DNA of 41,861 bases from Zopfochytrium polystomum (taxonomy: Eukaryota; Chytridiomycota; Chytridiomycetes; Chytridiales; Chytridiaceae). This document shows, piece by piece, positions 1 through 10,421 of the stretch. Both the position numbers and the translations under genes were made by a program. The notes beneath the pieces were generated by a model. That model ran no database searches. It saw only the letters and a program-made list of their open reading frames with translations, and was not told the DNA's origin. Position 1 is the first letter of the stretch. Each line of letters opens with the position of its first letter. The stretch spans positions 1-41,861 of the forward strand of contig JAIVFJ010000436.1 of assembly GCA_025765615.1 (NCBI GenBank). Direction: 5' to 3'.

Positions 1-643
1 GCGCGGACTTTGGGGTTGAGCTTCTCTCGTGCAGTAGTGTCGGGCAGCATTGGAGTCGGCAGTGGTCTTCTTGATGGAGAGTAGAATTCCCCATAGGTGG
101 GACTTGCGAATGGCGCGCTTGAAGGCGTTGGCAGAGCAGATTTCTATGTGGATATCAGTTGCTTCGCGGCCTTGCCAGGTGGTGCCGTCCTGGAGGCGAA
201 GAGAGTTGGTGGGCCAGTCAATTGCAGGGTTGACGCTGTCAAGCCAGTCTTTGCCAAGAATGATGTCGTACGCAATTGTGGTGGAAACAAGGTCGTGGTG
301 GTAGGTTTTTCCGTCTACTTGGAAGGAGATGTGGGAGTGTTGCGAGCCGTGGGTGGTGGAGCCGTCGGCGAGTGTGATGGGAATCGTTCCCTTCTTGCGG
401 TGGTAAGGGACAAGGTCAGAGTTGATGAACGAAGGGGATGCTCCGGAATCAATAAGGATCTTGATGGGGTCGCCTCGGAAAGAGCCAATGACGACTAGAA
501 GAGGATGAGATGATCGTTGACGTCTAATGTGGTGAAGCTTAAGGTCTAATGGTGCGAGTGTGGGTGATAATGCAGCAGGAGTGCGGACGCTGGCTGAGGC
601 TGCTGTCGGTGGTCGGGCCAGTCGTCCGGGGTGATGGAGCATC
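1..643 (-). CDS. Ty3/gypsy pol, protease part (partial, runs off the window)
   Basis: The minus-strand frame is open from the gag stop to the window edge. It contains a retropepsin active site, ILIDSGASPSFINS, at about 410-453, followed by a typical gypsy flank (ILGKDWLDSVNPAIDWP) at about 205-270. Reverse transcriptase, RNase H and integrase would lie beyond position 1 and cannot be seen. Relative to gag (644-1807) this frame is shifted by +1, and it stays open back into the gag 3' end, so a programmed +1 shift or a small indel could join them. The aspartic protease would cut the Gag-Pol polyprotein in the virus-like particle. The family assignment is firm. Whether the whole element is intact is unknown. 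Confidence 0.85.
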
Positions 644-1807
644 TTACTGGCGTCGCTCACCGCTCTTTCCTTTATTGGTGGCGGTGGCGACTTGAATGTT
701 GCCGTTACGGTTGTCATGGCGCTTGCGAGAGTTGTGAGAGTCTGGGTGCGTGCAACTGTCGACAGTGTGGTCCTTGCGGCGGCAGAAAGTACACCAGCCA
801 CGGGTGCGGTACTCGCTGCGTTCCCGGTCCGTGAGAGGTTGGCGTTTTTGAGTGTTTCCTTGCATCATGCCGAGCATAGGATCATCTTCTGCAAGCTCAT
901 AGCGGGATTGCTTTCGTTGCCCAAAGCTGCTATCTCGGTGAGCTCGACCAAATTCCTCAAAGGTCATGGAGCGCTGTGGGCGTGGTGTGGGTTGGTTCTG
1001 TTGCTGCTGCTGTCGATTGATTTGTTGACGGTTGGAGCGGGAGTCAAGCCGTGAAGAGACGTGCAAAGTGGCGCCGCGAGACTGCCATGAGAGGTCGTCA
1101 ATTCGTTCGGCTTCAAGCTGGAGAGCACGGAGGCTGGTGTTCATGGACGCAATTTCGGGGCGTTCGCGAATAGGAGCTTTGAGACCGTTGCGGTAGAATG
1201 CGCACTGTGCTCGTACAGGGAGGTCGTGGCCGATGAAGGAGCCAAGGATGGAGTTGAAGTCAGCCGAGTATGTGGCGGCGGACTTGTTCTGCTTCAATCC
1301 GACGAGTGCAACAACCGCTTGGTCGTAGGCGAGAGAAGAGCTGAATTGGCGGCGAATCCACTTGCAATAGGTTGTCCAACACATGTTTTGGCGGCGGCGT
1401 GGCGACAACTGTTTCCATGCTGAGAGGGCGTTTCCCTTGAGTTGCGTTGAAACCCAGAAGGCGTAGCGGTGGTGAACTCGGTAGGTGGCAGGGGAACCGT
1501 CAGCGCGAAAGTCGTGAAGCTTGCAGAGTTGCTCACAAGCGTAAAGGTATTCCTCGATTTGCTGTTGGGCTTGGTGGGCAGGTAGACGTCGAACCGATCC
1601 ATCAAAGGAAGGGGGCATGACGCTTGGCATCTTGAAGTCGCGGGGAGTGGTTGTGGTGGCTGGGTTGGCGGCTTGTTGAGCCTGGGTGGTGTTCTCGTCG
1701 TCCGAAGGCTCAGTGCGCTCCTCTGCATCCTCGTCAAGGTTCAGGATAAGGTTGGCGAGGTTACGTGAAAGGGAATTTTCGTCGTCATCAGCGGTTGGTG
1801 AATCCAT
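644..1807 (-). CDS. Ty3/gypsy Gag with CCHC zinc knuckle
   Basis: A 387-residue ORF starts at the ATG at 1807, about 50 bases inside the primer site. An acidic N-terminus is followed by a retrotransposon-gag core (about residues 75-230, with the tryptophan-containing helices usual in such capsids). Next comes a Gln/Arg-rich linker, and then a single CX2CX4HX4C zinc knuckle (CTFCRRKDHTVDSC) near residue 345 that would bind the element's RNA. The order LTR, primer site, gag, protease on one strand fixes the identity. The ORF has no internal stops, so this copy may be young. It differs completely in sequence from the Gag at 17091-18014, so two gypsy lineages are present. Confidence 0.88.
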   Translation of the reverse strand: MDSPTADDDENSLSRNLANLILNLDEDAEERTEPSDDENTTQAQQAANPATTTTPRDFKMPSVMPPSFDGSVRRLPAHQAQQQIEEYLYACEQLCKLHDFRADGSPATYRVHHRYAFWVSTQLKGNALSAWKQLSPRRRQNMCWTTYCKWIRRQFSSSLAYDQAVVALVGLKQNKSAATYSADFNSILGSFIGHDLPVRAQCAFYRNGLKAPIRERPEIASMNTSLRALQLEAERIDDLSWQSRGATLHVSSRLDSRSNRQQINRQQQQQNQPTPRPQRSMTFEEFGRAHRDSSFGQRKQSRYELAEDDPMLGMMQGNTQKRQPLTDRERSEYRTRGWCTFCRRKDHTVDSCTHPDSHNSRKRHDNRNGNIQVATATNKGKSGERRQ

Positions 1808-1860
1808 GGTGAAAAAGGCGGCGTTGAGTGAACGAGGGGGTAAGCGGACGAGGGACGTTA

Positions 1861-1873
1861 TCCGCTGCTACCA
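1861..1873 (-). other. Primer-binding site, probably for initiator tRNA-Met
   Basis: On the minus strand, TGGTAGCAGCGGA begins two bases after the LTR terminus CACA. The complement ends in GCTGCTACCA. This fits a tRNA 3' end with acceptor strand AGCAGCG, the pattern of a eukaryotic initiator tRNA-Met. The tRNA identity is inferred because no such tRNA gene lies in the window. Confidence 0.75.
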
Positions 1874-1875
1874 AA

Positions 1876-2148
1876 TGTGAGGGAATTCGAAGGAAGGGTC
1901 CTTTTAAGCGTAGTGGAAGGTCTTTTGAGGTTCGCTTCTTTATTGGTACTGCAAAAGGGCGGTTTTATACTGCCAGAAGTCCGATGGTTGAGAGTTATCC
2001 GATATGAAGGACAGGGGAAGCGGAGAGTGATACATCGGAAAGTAAGGGAGCGGAGAATGACACGAAGGTAACGATGCGGAGCGGGAAGTGAAGCATCGGA
2101 GTTCGACAAGGAAGGAAGACAAAGCGGATGACGTGAAGTTCTCTCACA
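1876..2148 (-). repeat. LTR of the left Ty3/gypsy element (273 bp)
   Basis: The segment is bounded by perfect inverted termini, TGTGAG and CTCACA. On the minus strand it carries a TATA box (GTATAAAAC, 1963-1970) and, about 20 bases later, an AATAAA signal (1939-1944), then ends directly at the primer site. This is the 5' LTR. The 3' LTR lies outside the window, so age and target duplication cannot be judged. Short ORFs that cross this segment have no support. Confidence 0.85.
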
Positions 2149-2756
2149 CCGCGACTCTGAAAATTTTGGCTGACGACCCTCCCCCGTTCCAAGACTGCGC
2201 ACACACCTACACGGACGGATAGCCCCCTGGCGGCCCCAGCCGCTGGGCCACCTTGCAGATGCTTTCTGTTTTGTGCCTGAGCGAGAAAGAGAGGGAGAGA
2301 AAGAGAGAGCGAGAGAGAGAGAGAGAAGGCGTTGTGATTGATTGAGGCTCAACCCGCCCACCCTTTCCGAAAGCCCGCCAGGGCTTTTACACTCCAGTTC
2401 CCTCGCCACGACGGTATATTACGTTGATTCGCGAAACCTCCACATCCTGTCACCATCGACCCCGCCCCGCGCGGTCAGGCACGAATCTGTGGCGATCACA
2501 TTCTCGCCCTTTCCCAGCCTCAGATTGAACAGTGGCGGCGAATTAGGCTGTCGCTGGCGCTTCACCTTCGCCCCACTGCAAACTGCAACTCAACCCAACC
2601 CAAGCCTTTCTCGCAATCTCCGTTACACCGCACCGCCTTCCTTCAGCGGTTCCTGCGCTGTCCGTGTAAGCCCACCCCCGCCAGCCCTGTTGGCTCCCAG
2701 TCTTTGTTGTTCATTGAGAGCACGTGACTGAGCCGAGATGGGTGTCATATGAGCGA
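2149..2756. other. No gene recognised; includes a (GA)n tract
   Basis: The segment between the LTR and the degraded ORF holds an impure GA repeat at about 2281-2327. No reading frame here has recognisable protein character. Confidence 0.5.
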
Positions 2757-3700
2757 AGCGCAGGCATCAAGCTTCAAACCTAAGAATATTCATCCCTTCA
2801 CTTTCAACGTCATGCGCACTTCCAAGAAAAGCAAGGATCAAGCCCCACGGCTCAGGACGTCTCCTTGGAGTCGCATTTGGAACTCTTTGACCTGGCACTT
2901 ATTAAGCCTCCTTTGATCGAACATTTTGCTCCAAGTGATCCAGATTGCCCCACTCTGCAGGCTGCAGTCCTGTCTCAAATGCAGGAGACACCACTGCCTT
3001 GCCCATTGCCACTGATATGTTGCAAACTGAGCACGCGGTCAGTCTTGAACCAATCCATCTGAGGTCAGGAGACAGTCCATACCTCAAGGTGCCTTTACGA
3101 ATTGTTTGATGATTCCTTCCTGGAATCCGGCCTATTCAAGCCAAGGCAGTGGCCCTCATGCGCTTCATTCCAGCAGGACAGATTTTGCGCAGGCACTTTT
3201 GAGCACAAATTCTTGGGTTGCTCGCTATTCAGGTACCACAGCAGCCGCCAATGACATTCACATGGCCAAGCCCCGCACTCAAGCTGCTGTTTGCACAACA
3301 ACTCTGACTGTCCAACTGCCGCCGATATCCACTGCCGAACGAGCCACCTCTGCTGTACCGATCACTGACACAGACATGCTGCTGACAGATGATACTGCCC
3401 TGAGTGCTGCCCAACTCCCAGCCTCAATCCCCTCGCAAGGCCAAAACTCCATGGAGTATGTGCCCAAAGAAATAACCATGGCTCCAGATTAATTCCTATC
3501 CAACCTCAGGAACTTTATTAAACATGCAGCACTTAAATACCCTCAGGAGAGTACAAACCTGTCAAAGGATCTTGAAAAAACCTATACCAATGTGCTTATA
3601 CTCCAACAACACACACTCCAGATCACTGCCCACTCACAAAACGAGACACTCACAGTGGGCCAAAGACACAACCATATTCAACAAAATGAGCAATTCAACT
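2757..3700 (+). pseudogene. Degraded ORF of unknown family
   Basis: No open frame covers the segment, yet several stretches look like protein. One piece is readable at 2865-3062, a second at 3106-3492 in another frame. Beyond the TAA at 3490-3492 the second frame continues for about 68 more codons (FLSNLRNFIKHAALKYPQES onward) to a TGA near 3700, with the look of an alpha-helical, coiled region. A single change from CAA or CAG to TAA would explain the stop. It could be the remains of a retroelement ORF1 or Gag-like protein. No motif allows a name. AATAAA at about 3715 may be its old polyadenylation signal. Confidence 0.35.
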
Positions 3701-3923
3701 GATCATCTCTTTCAATAAACAATTCTCTCTTAGCAGAACAATTTCCTTTCTGGCATCACAAAGGCAATGAAAAATGAAGATTAGCCGGCTTCAGCTTGGA
3801 TGGTTTATCAAAAAGTCAAGTTGAGAAAGGGAAATGGAGTTGCGTACACATTCATAAACTGAAGAAGTGTCAAAAGACCATTTTGCTGACAAACAATGCA
3901 GAATGAATTAAGGATAGGAAAGT

Positions 3924-6900
3924 CTACTTCTGTGACCTCCTAAACAACCCAAAGAGGCCACGACGACGGTTGCCTGAAGGAATTTGCCCATTGAGAAATT
4001 CAGCAATGTCCTTGTGGCCCTTCCTTTTGGCAATATCCAAAGGTCTTTCCCCAGAAGAGTTCACAGCAGAGGCATTTGCATTCTGAGTGATCAACCACTT
4101 CACAACTTCCAAATGGCCGTTCTGAGATGCAATGTAGAGTGGTGTTACCTTGTTGTTGTTCTCAGCATCCACAGTGGCGCCCTGCTGCACCAACCACTTC
4201 ACAACTTCCAAATGGCCGTTCTGAGATGCAATGTGGAGTGGTGTCCACTTGTCCACTTCCTCAGCATCCACAGTGGCACCCTGCTGCACCAACCACTTCA
4301 CGACTTCCAAATGGCCGTTCTGAGATGCAATGTAGAGTGGTGTCGCCTTGTTCTTGTTCTCAGCATCCACGGTGGCACCCTGCTGCACCAACCACTTCAC
4401 AACTTCCAAATGGCCGTTCTCAGATGCAATGTAGAGTGGTGTCCACTTGTCCACTTCCTCAGCATCCACAGTGGCACCCTGCTGCACCAACCACTTCACA
4501 ACTTCCAAATGGCTGTTCTGAGATGCAATGTGGAGTGGTGTTACCTTGTTGTTGTTCTCAGCATCCACAGTGGCACCCTGCTGCACCAACCACTTCACAA
4601 CTTCCAAATGGCCGCTCCAAGATGCAATGTGGAGTGGTGTCCACTTGTCCACTTCCTCAGCATCCACAGTGGCACCCTGCTGCACCAACCACTTCAAAAC
4701 TTCCAAATGGCCATTCAGAGATGCAAAGTGGAGTGGTGTCCGCTTGTCCACTTCCTCAGCATCCACAGTGGCACCCTGCTGCACCAACCACTTCACAACT
4801 TCCAAATGGCCGTTCTGAGATGCAAAGTGGAGTGGTGTCCACTTGTCCACTTCCTCAGCATCGATGGTGGCACCCTGCTGCACCAACCATTTGACAACTT
4901 CCAAATGGCCCTTTTCCGAGGCAACATGGAGTGGCGTCCTTCCAGTCGAGTCAACTTCACCAAGGCTGCTGCTGTTTGCAAGAAACCATTCATGAAGCTG
5001 CTGTTCATCATGAATGCTTTCAAAAAAATGCCATTTGGGATCTGTGTTTGTCTGTTGTTGTTTGTGAGAATTCAATCAGCCATTAAAATATTTGCACACT
5101 TACAGGTTTTTGCAATTCGTTCATCCACTTTTCAAAAGTAGCTGTGCAGCCATAACAGGAGGCTGTCGTTCCATCTGCATCAACAAGGCTGTGGTCAGCC
5201 CCCAACCCCAAAAGAGCAAGGATGGCTTGCGAATGTCCGTTCATTGCTGCAACCATTAAAGGGGTCATGTTCCCTTCACCATATTGCATCTTGTCACCCC
5301 AACTATTGCCTCTGGAATCAACATCTTCACCTCCTTCCTCAATCAAAGATCTACATGCTGACGTCAATCCTCTCCTTGCAGCCTCATACAGCAGGTTGGA
5401 AGAAAAGACTCTTAGTTGCTTGGCCCTTGCGACAAGTATCTTGCCATCTCCTGCAGCTAGAACACTCTGAACAAGCCATTCAGACTTCCACATGATTCCC
5501 ACACAAAGCGCTGCTGGCCCAAACTTGTCCACATCAGCAAACACCTTCCACTCAGCCCAACTGGCAACCACATCACGCCCGGCTTCATCCAGGTGGTCAA
5601 ACCAAAACTTGAAGGCATACTGGGCTGTGGCATTCTCAGCGATGAACCCAGCAGTCCCATTCAGTGCTTCATACTTGTTTTCAACAGATTGATAGTGCTG
5701 CAGCATAATCCTCAAACAGGACTGAGCAATTTCATTTCTTGCTTCCAAAATATCAATGAAGAACTGGTGGTCTGAACATCTTGTGCTTGAAATAAGGTGA
5801 TCTGAGAGACTCTTGTGCATCACTTTGACCTTGCCATGGTCACTGACATCCAGAATACGATGAATCTGCAATATTGTTAGGTCTTGGTAATAAAAATCAA
5901 ATTGAATTTGAATTGATACTTGCCTCAACAAGAACTTGGCCAACCACATGAGGTGCAACACCCAGGAGCTCAGCAATGACATCTTGGGGTATGGGTTCCT
6001 TCGCAGCAAGAACAACCTTCATCACAAGTCGAAAGTTGTTGGTGTTGACCTTGCTGGATCTGAAAAACTGCTCATACACTCCATTGATACCAGCACCGAA
6101 TCTCTTGACAGTGTTAACCACGTCTTCTGCTGGAACTTGGGCCAGCTCGTCACAGGCAAGGCGAGCAAACTGGAAAATGCCAGAGGACCTCTCATAGATC
6201 TCAGCAGACACTGTCTTCACATCATCTGGACTCAGCACTCCACCAGGAAATGACTTGGACAGGGTGGCTTCAACAAACAGGTTCATATCTTTTTTGTTGG
6301 CTTCATCACTTGGCACAAGGACCATTGAGTCCATCTTCATCATGGTGTGGAACACATCCTGCTCAGGCCTTCCAGTGGTGAATATTTTGACAAAGGGAGG
6401 CAGTTCCCTTTTGGCCAGCACAAGGAGATCCAGGAGTTTCTTCCTTTCATTGCTGTCAGGAGCGCCGCATTCATCCAACGCATCCACAATCAACAGAACA
6501 TTCTTCATCTTGTCGCTGGAATCCAATTGCTTCAATCCTTCAACAATAATCTGCTTGAAGGCAACTTCAGGGTCCTTGAGAATACTGGAATCTCTGTTCT
6601 TGGCATCTTCAGCACAAGCAGCATCACAAAACTTCCTGAAGGAAGGAAGCACACTGCAAAGATTCCAGATGGTGGTGGCAACAACATGCTGGGGGCTGCT
6701 CTTCTGCACATCATCATGTCTGCAATAGAATATCGACCCCAACACATACTTGGCAGGCAGATGCTGACTGACAAGCCACGCAATCACAGACTTTCCAAGG
6801 CCAGCTCCACCATTCAGCCACAACACATTGCCCACATCAGCAGACAGGAGCCAAGAGTGCACATTATCAAGATAAAACTTCCTTGTTCCATCCACATAGG

Positions 6901-7986
6901 CGTTCTTGTGCCTCTCAGCATCAACAGAAATATCTACTGGCTTGAGCCAAAGCTTCACTTGATCCACAGATGGCTGAACAACAGCTGCCACAGGGGCAGG
7001 AATCTGACTCTGACGCTGCTTGATCTCTTTCACAAGGAAGGCCATCTGATCATCCCATCCAGGGGATCCAGGAACTTTCCCAGCAAAATCAGCATACAGC
7101 AAACTGAGAAGATGTCAGCAGAGTCCACTTGGTTTCCAAATTTCAAAAACAACTTACGCTGCAGTGATTGCAAAGACTTCTCCCTGAGCATCCTCTCCCT
7201 GCTGCAACAGGCGCACTGGGACTTTTGGTGTCTTGCGATCCTTGGCATATCTTATCTCCACCAGGCAGTTGTCAGATTGCTGGTCCCAGAGTGAGTAACA
7301 AGTGAATAACAAACCCAACAAACTGCTCACCTGGTAGGCGAGAGTGAGCACAGGGACAAACACTTTGCTTGAATCAATCCCTTCAGCCATGGCCTGGTTG
7401 ATGGACCCACTCATATTGTTCTCATCAAACCACACATCTAATCCATGCTTCTTTGTCAAATCTTCAAATATCTTCCTCACTGTATCTTTGCTGCCCCACC
7501 TGGAATGGTCTCAGTAAAAAGAAAAGGAGAAGATGCAGTGAGCCCACTTACTGGTAGGAAAGGAAGCAGTCATAGACTTTGGACAAAGCAGAGGCAACAG
7601 GCAAAACACTGGGAAGGCCCTGAGCAAGTGCAGCACCTTTGCCCTTCTTGAGCTGAATCTGAAAACGGGGCAGATTGTCAGGAAAAGACGATCTCTCAAT
7701 CAATGCCCGCACATAAGTGGGAGCTTTGCTGACAAGCTCCAGGTCAGGGCCAGACTTGAAATAAACTTCAATGTCTTGACTGAGAAAAACATCTGCGTTC
7801 TTGTATATCTGTGGAACGAGATATGAGAATGAATTATGTGAGTTGACGCACTACCTTCTCAATCAAATTCTGCAATGTGGGATGATCAAGCTCAAGGACC
7901 TGAACAGCGGGATCGTCAAAATACTGGACTTTCACCAAGTGCTGTTGAGCGTTGAGCTGCACAAAGCCAGAAGTGCTTGTGGACAT
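3924..7986 (-). CDS. NLR-like receptor: TIR-NACHT-ankyrin protein (7 exons)
   Basis: Exons (minus): 7986-7855, 7808-7552, 7499-7331, 7279-7158, 7103-5924, 5865-5104, 5051-3924. All phases agree and give 1249 residues. Residues 1-115 have a strand/helix pattern that may be PB1- or ubiquitin-like. A TIR domain at about 121-226 shows YDCFLSYQWG, GLDVWFDENN and SDNCLVEIRYA, with Glu194 at the place of the NADase glutamate. NACHT follows, with Walker A GGAGLGKS at 325-332, Walker B LLIVDALDEC at 430-439 and FTTGRPE, then the fungal HKSLSDHL helical part. One ankyrin lies near 820 and ten more at about 908-1230. The C-terminus is basic (RRRGLFGLFRRSQK). By family knowledge this is a STAND ATPase that would sense a ligand through the ankyrins, oligomerise and activate TIR. 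Introns are 46-58 bp. Intron 5 has a GC donor. Intron 3 is 51 bp and in frame, so could be retained. Confidence 0.88.
3984..4952 (-). repeat. Array of near-identical 99-bp ankyrin units
   Basis: Ten ankyrin units of 33 residues lie in the last exon. The central ones share HLEVVKWLVQQGATVDAE almost without change, at DNA level as well. Units ending EEV and followed by DKW alternate with units ending ENN or ENK and followed by NK, which makes a 198-bp two-unit period in the second half of the array. The last two units diverge. Confidence 0.95.
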
Positions 7987-7988
7987 GA

Positions 7989-8077
7989 CTGGTTTGAAAA
8001 AATACAAAATAAAAATGAGGAAAATGGAAAGCCATTAGACAAGACATGCAAGGAAATATGAAATTGTTGATTCTTAC
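7989..8077 (-). other. Probable 5'-UTR intron of the NLR-like gene
   Basis: On the minus strand a GTAAGA donor at 8077 and a TTTTCAAACCAG acceptor ending at 7989 bracket 89 bases, two nucleotides before the ATG. The reading frame is not affected. Transcript evidence would be needed to confirm it. Confidence 0.5.
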
Positions 8078-8985
8078 CAGCAGAAATTCAAAGTTTCGGT
8101 TTTTGATGATTCAATCAGGCTGCTTCCAATGACTGCTTTTTTGCGGATCTGGACTCAAAATTAATCGGAGGAAGTGTGTGAGGGAGGGAGAATGGAAGGG
8201 TGTCGCAATGATTCATCAAATGAGTGGGGTGGGGGCATTGTGCTGACAAGTCTGGTGGTTGTTGTATGGATGTGCCATCTTACCAGGGGCGGCGCAACGG
8301 TTACCAGATCGTTTTACTCAGGAGAATCTAGACGATGCAGAGACCATGATCAGACGAAGAATGCAAAAAAATCCAACTCTTGCAGGGAGATTGGGAGCGG
8401 GGAAATCGGGAGTGGGGGTATTGCCGGTTGGAATCGCGGGGAGCTTCCGCGGGCTCGGTCGATCTGCCGTGGATCTTCCGATGGAGCGGGTTCATGCGGG
8501 AGGTGGGGAGCGCATCGTGTCACCCCCTTCGGTCTTACAGGATGTGCTTCGATCCTTGCCGTTCGTTTGGTCGTTCGTTTCCTCGTTCGATCAATCGTTA
8601 GCTCGATCGAATGTTCGTTGGTTGCGATCGTTTGGTGGGGCTGTGTTGTGTTTTTGTCCTTTTTTTTTCTCTTTTTTTCTTTTTTTTTGATTTTTCCCCT
8701 CCATTTGTCTCTCCTCCACCGTTCTCACACATACGCACACACACACAGCTACAACCAACCAACCAACCAGAGGAGAAAAAAAAACGAAAAAAAGAAAGGC
8801 GGGGTGGGGGGAAGCAGGAGTATGTGTGCGATTGTTCGAATCAGTGAGTGAGTAAGAGCATAGCAGAAACTCCTTTTTTTTTCCCCCTCCCTTTCTTCTC
8901 ATCGCTCAACGCATGCGCCCAAAACCCCAATTTTTTCAGAAGCGTGCGCCGACGGAAAAAACCACGCTACTACCCCTACCAACAC
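8078..8985. other. Intergenic, low-complexity; no gene supported
   Basis: The region is upstream of the NLR-like gene and downstream of the iminopeptidase relic. It contains T- and A-rich tracts (8650-8790) and TCGTTCG-type short repeats near 8560-8620. The open frames here look like composition artefacts. Confidence 0.5.
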
Positions 8986-10421
8986 TCACTCGTAACCCGA
9001 CGCCGCCACCCCGCCGAGCTCCCTCGCAAACCGGTCCGCCGCCAGCACGAGCGGCTTGCGGATGCCTTCCTCCTTGGCCGAGTGGCCCGCGTCCGCGATC
9101 TATTGCGATTTTTTTTTTTTTTGTTGTTGTCGTTGTTTGTTTTTTTGGGGTTTTGCCGAGAGCCGAGAGGGATGCAACGTGTGGTAGAGAGCGGGATAGA
9201 GAGAGTGAGTGAGAAAGAGACAGCGCGAGACACTCGGGAGGGATCTTACTTTTTGCAAACCAATTTTTTCTTTCCAAGTGGAACTCGGCCTCTGGCCACT
9301 TTCGGTGAAGCTCCCACGCCGTCGTCGCCGGGCACACGACGTCGCATCGGCCCTGCACGATGACCGCTTTGAAGCAAAAAGACAAGTCAGATGTCTCCCT
9401 AACGAACAAACGAACGAACGAAAAGAGCAAAACCCTGCCTCCCCAAACGAACAAACGAACGAGCGAAAAGAACAAAAAACTCACCGGGGATGTGCCGGAT
9501 CTTCTCGACGTTGTCCAGGATCCACCCGTCTTTTTCAAAGAAGCCCTCGTTGACAAACTAGGTGTGTTGGTTGGTTTTTGGAAGGAGGGGTGGGTGGGGG
9601 GGTTAAGTATGACGTCCGGTTAGTCAGGAGGCAGGCTCCTGTTTCCCCTTACGTAGTGGCATTCGATGCGTTCAAACTGATCGGCCCACGTGTCATTCTG
9701 CGCGCGCTTGAGGAGCTCGGGGTCTAGGATTTGAAAGGAAATCAAAGAAGCACAAAAGTGCGTCGCGTGTTGCAGTGAACAACAAAGCACTCTTCTTCAA
9801 CCGTTTTTACCCGTATACAGCTTGGAAGTGGCCATCTCCTACGTGCTCCACGCGACGCCGCAGCGTCTGCGGACCTCAGCGTCGTCGCCGGTGAGGCGGC
9901 GGTGGTAAGCGCGGATAATGTCGTTGTGCTCGTCGGGGGGGATGGGCGACGTGTAGGTCTCCCAGGCGTCGGGGAAGATGAGGGTGTTTTTTTTTTTTTT
10001 TTTTGTTTTTGTCGTCAGCCGTGGGGGAAAGGCAGGAAAACAACAACCCCAGGTACTCACCCAATCGATCTCGCTCTTCCTCAAGGTAAAGATGCCGCGC
10101 AGGACGAGGGCGGCGACGCGGTCAGCGTGGCGGGTGGCGTAGGTGAGTGCGAGGGTGGAACCCCAGCTGCCGCCAAAGACGACCCAGCGGTCGACGTCGA
10201 GGCGGGTGCGGAGGGCTTCAATGTCGGCGACGAGGGCCCAGGTGGTGTTGTCCTCCAGGCTCGCGGTTCTGTGTTGAGTTGCATTGCGTGATTTTTGTTG
10301 TGTTTGGAGTGGGTTTTGTGTGTGCCTGGGGAAAGACGGGGGGCTCGCTTACGGCGTCGACTTGCCCGCGCCGCGCTGGTCAAAGAGGATGATGCGGTAT
10401 ACTGCGGGGTCAAAGTAGCGC
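8986..10421 (-). pseudogene. Decayed proline iminopeptidase (alpha/beta hydrolase)
   Basis: Exon-like pieces (minus): 10421-10353, 10268-10061, about 9984-9811, 9723-9653, 9557-9485, 9366-9275, 9099-8986. They read as a prolyl aminopeptidase, which removes N-terminal proline: RYFDPAVYRIILFDQRGAGK, nucleophile elbow GGSWGS, LRKSEIDW, FPDAWE, the Asp of VQGRCDVVCP and the His of DAGHSAKEEGI. The triad is kept, but five things are wrong. The N-terminal oxyanion segment (HGGPGG) is not found upstream. The acceptor before FPDAWE is replaced by an 18-base A tract. Several residues between DW and FPDAWE are missing. A Trp codon is TAG at 9841-9839. The donor after EFHL (9274) is GA instead of GT although both exon phases match. 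A dead gene is the simplest reading; base-calling error could explain single changes but not all. Confidence 0.8.

Noticed and set aside
3984..5141. Plus-strand frames of 385 and 255 codons over the ankyrin array
   Set aside because: They are antisense shadows kept open by the repeated 99-bp unit. The minus-strand ankyrin reading is unambiguous.
9400..9476. ACGAACAAACGAACGA-type repeats considered as a CRISPR-like array
   Set aside because: They are two copies of a low-complexity segment inside an intron of the iminopeptidase relic, with no spacer structure.
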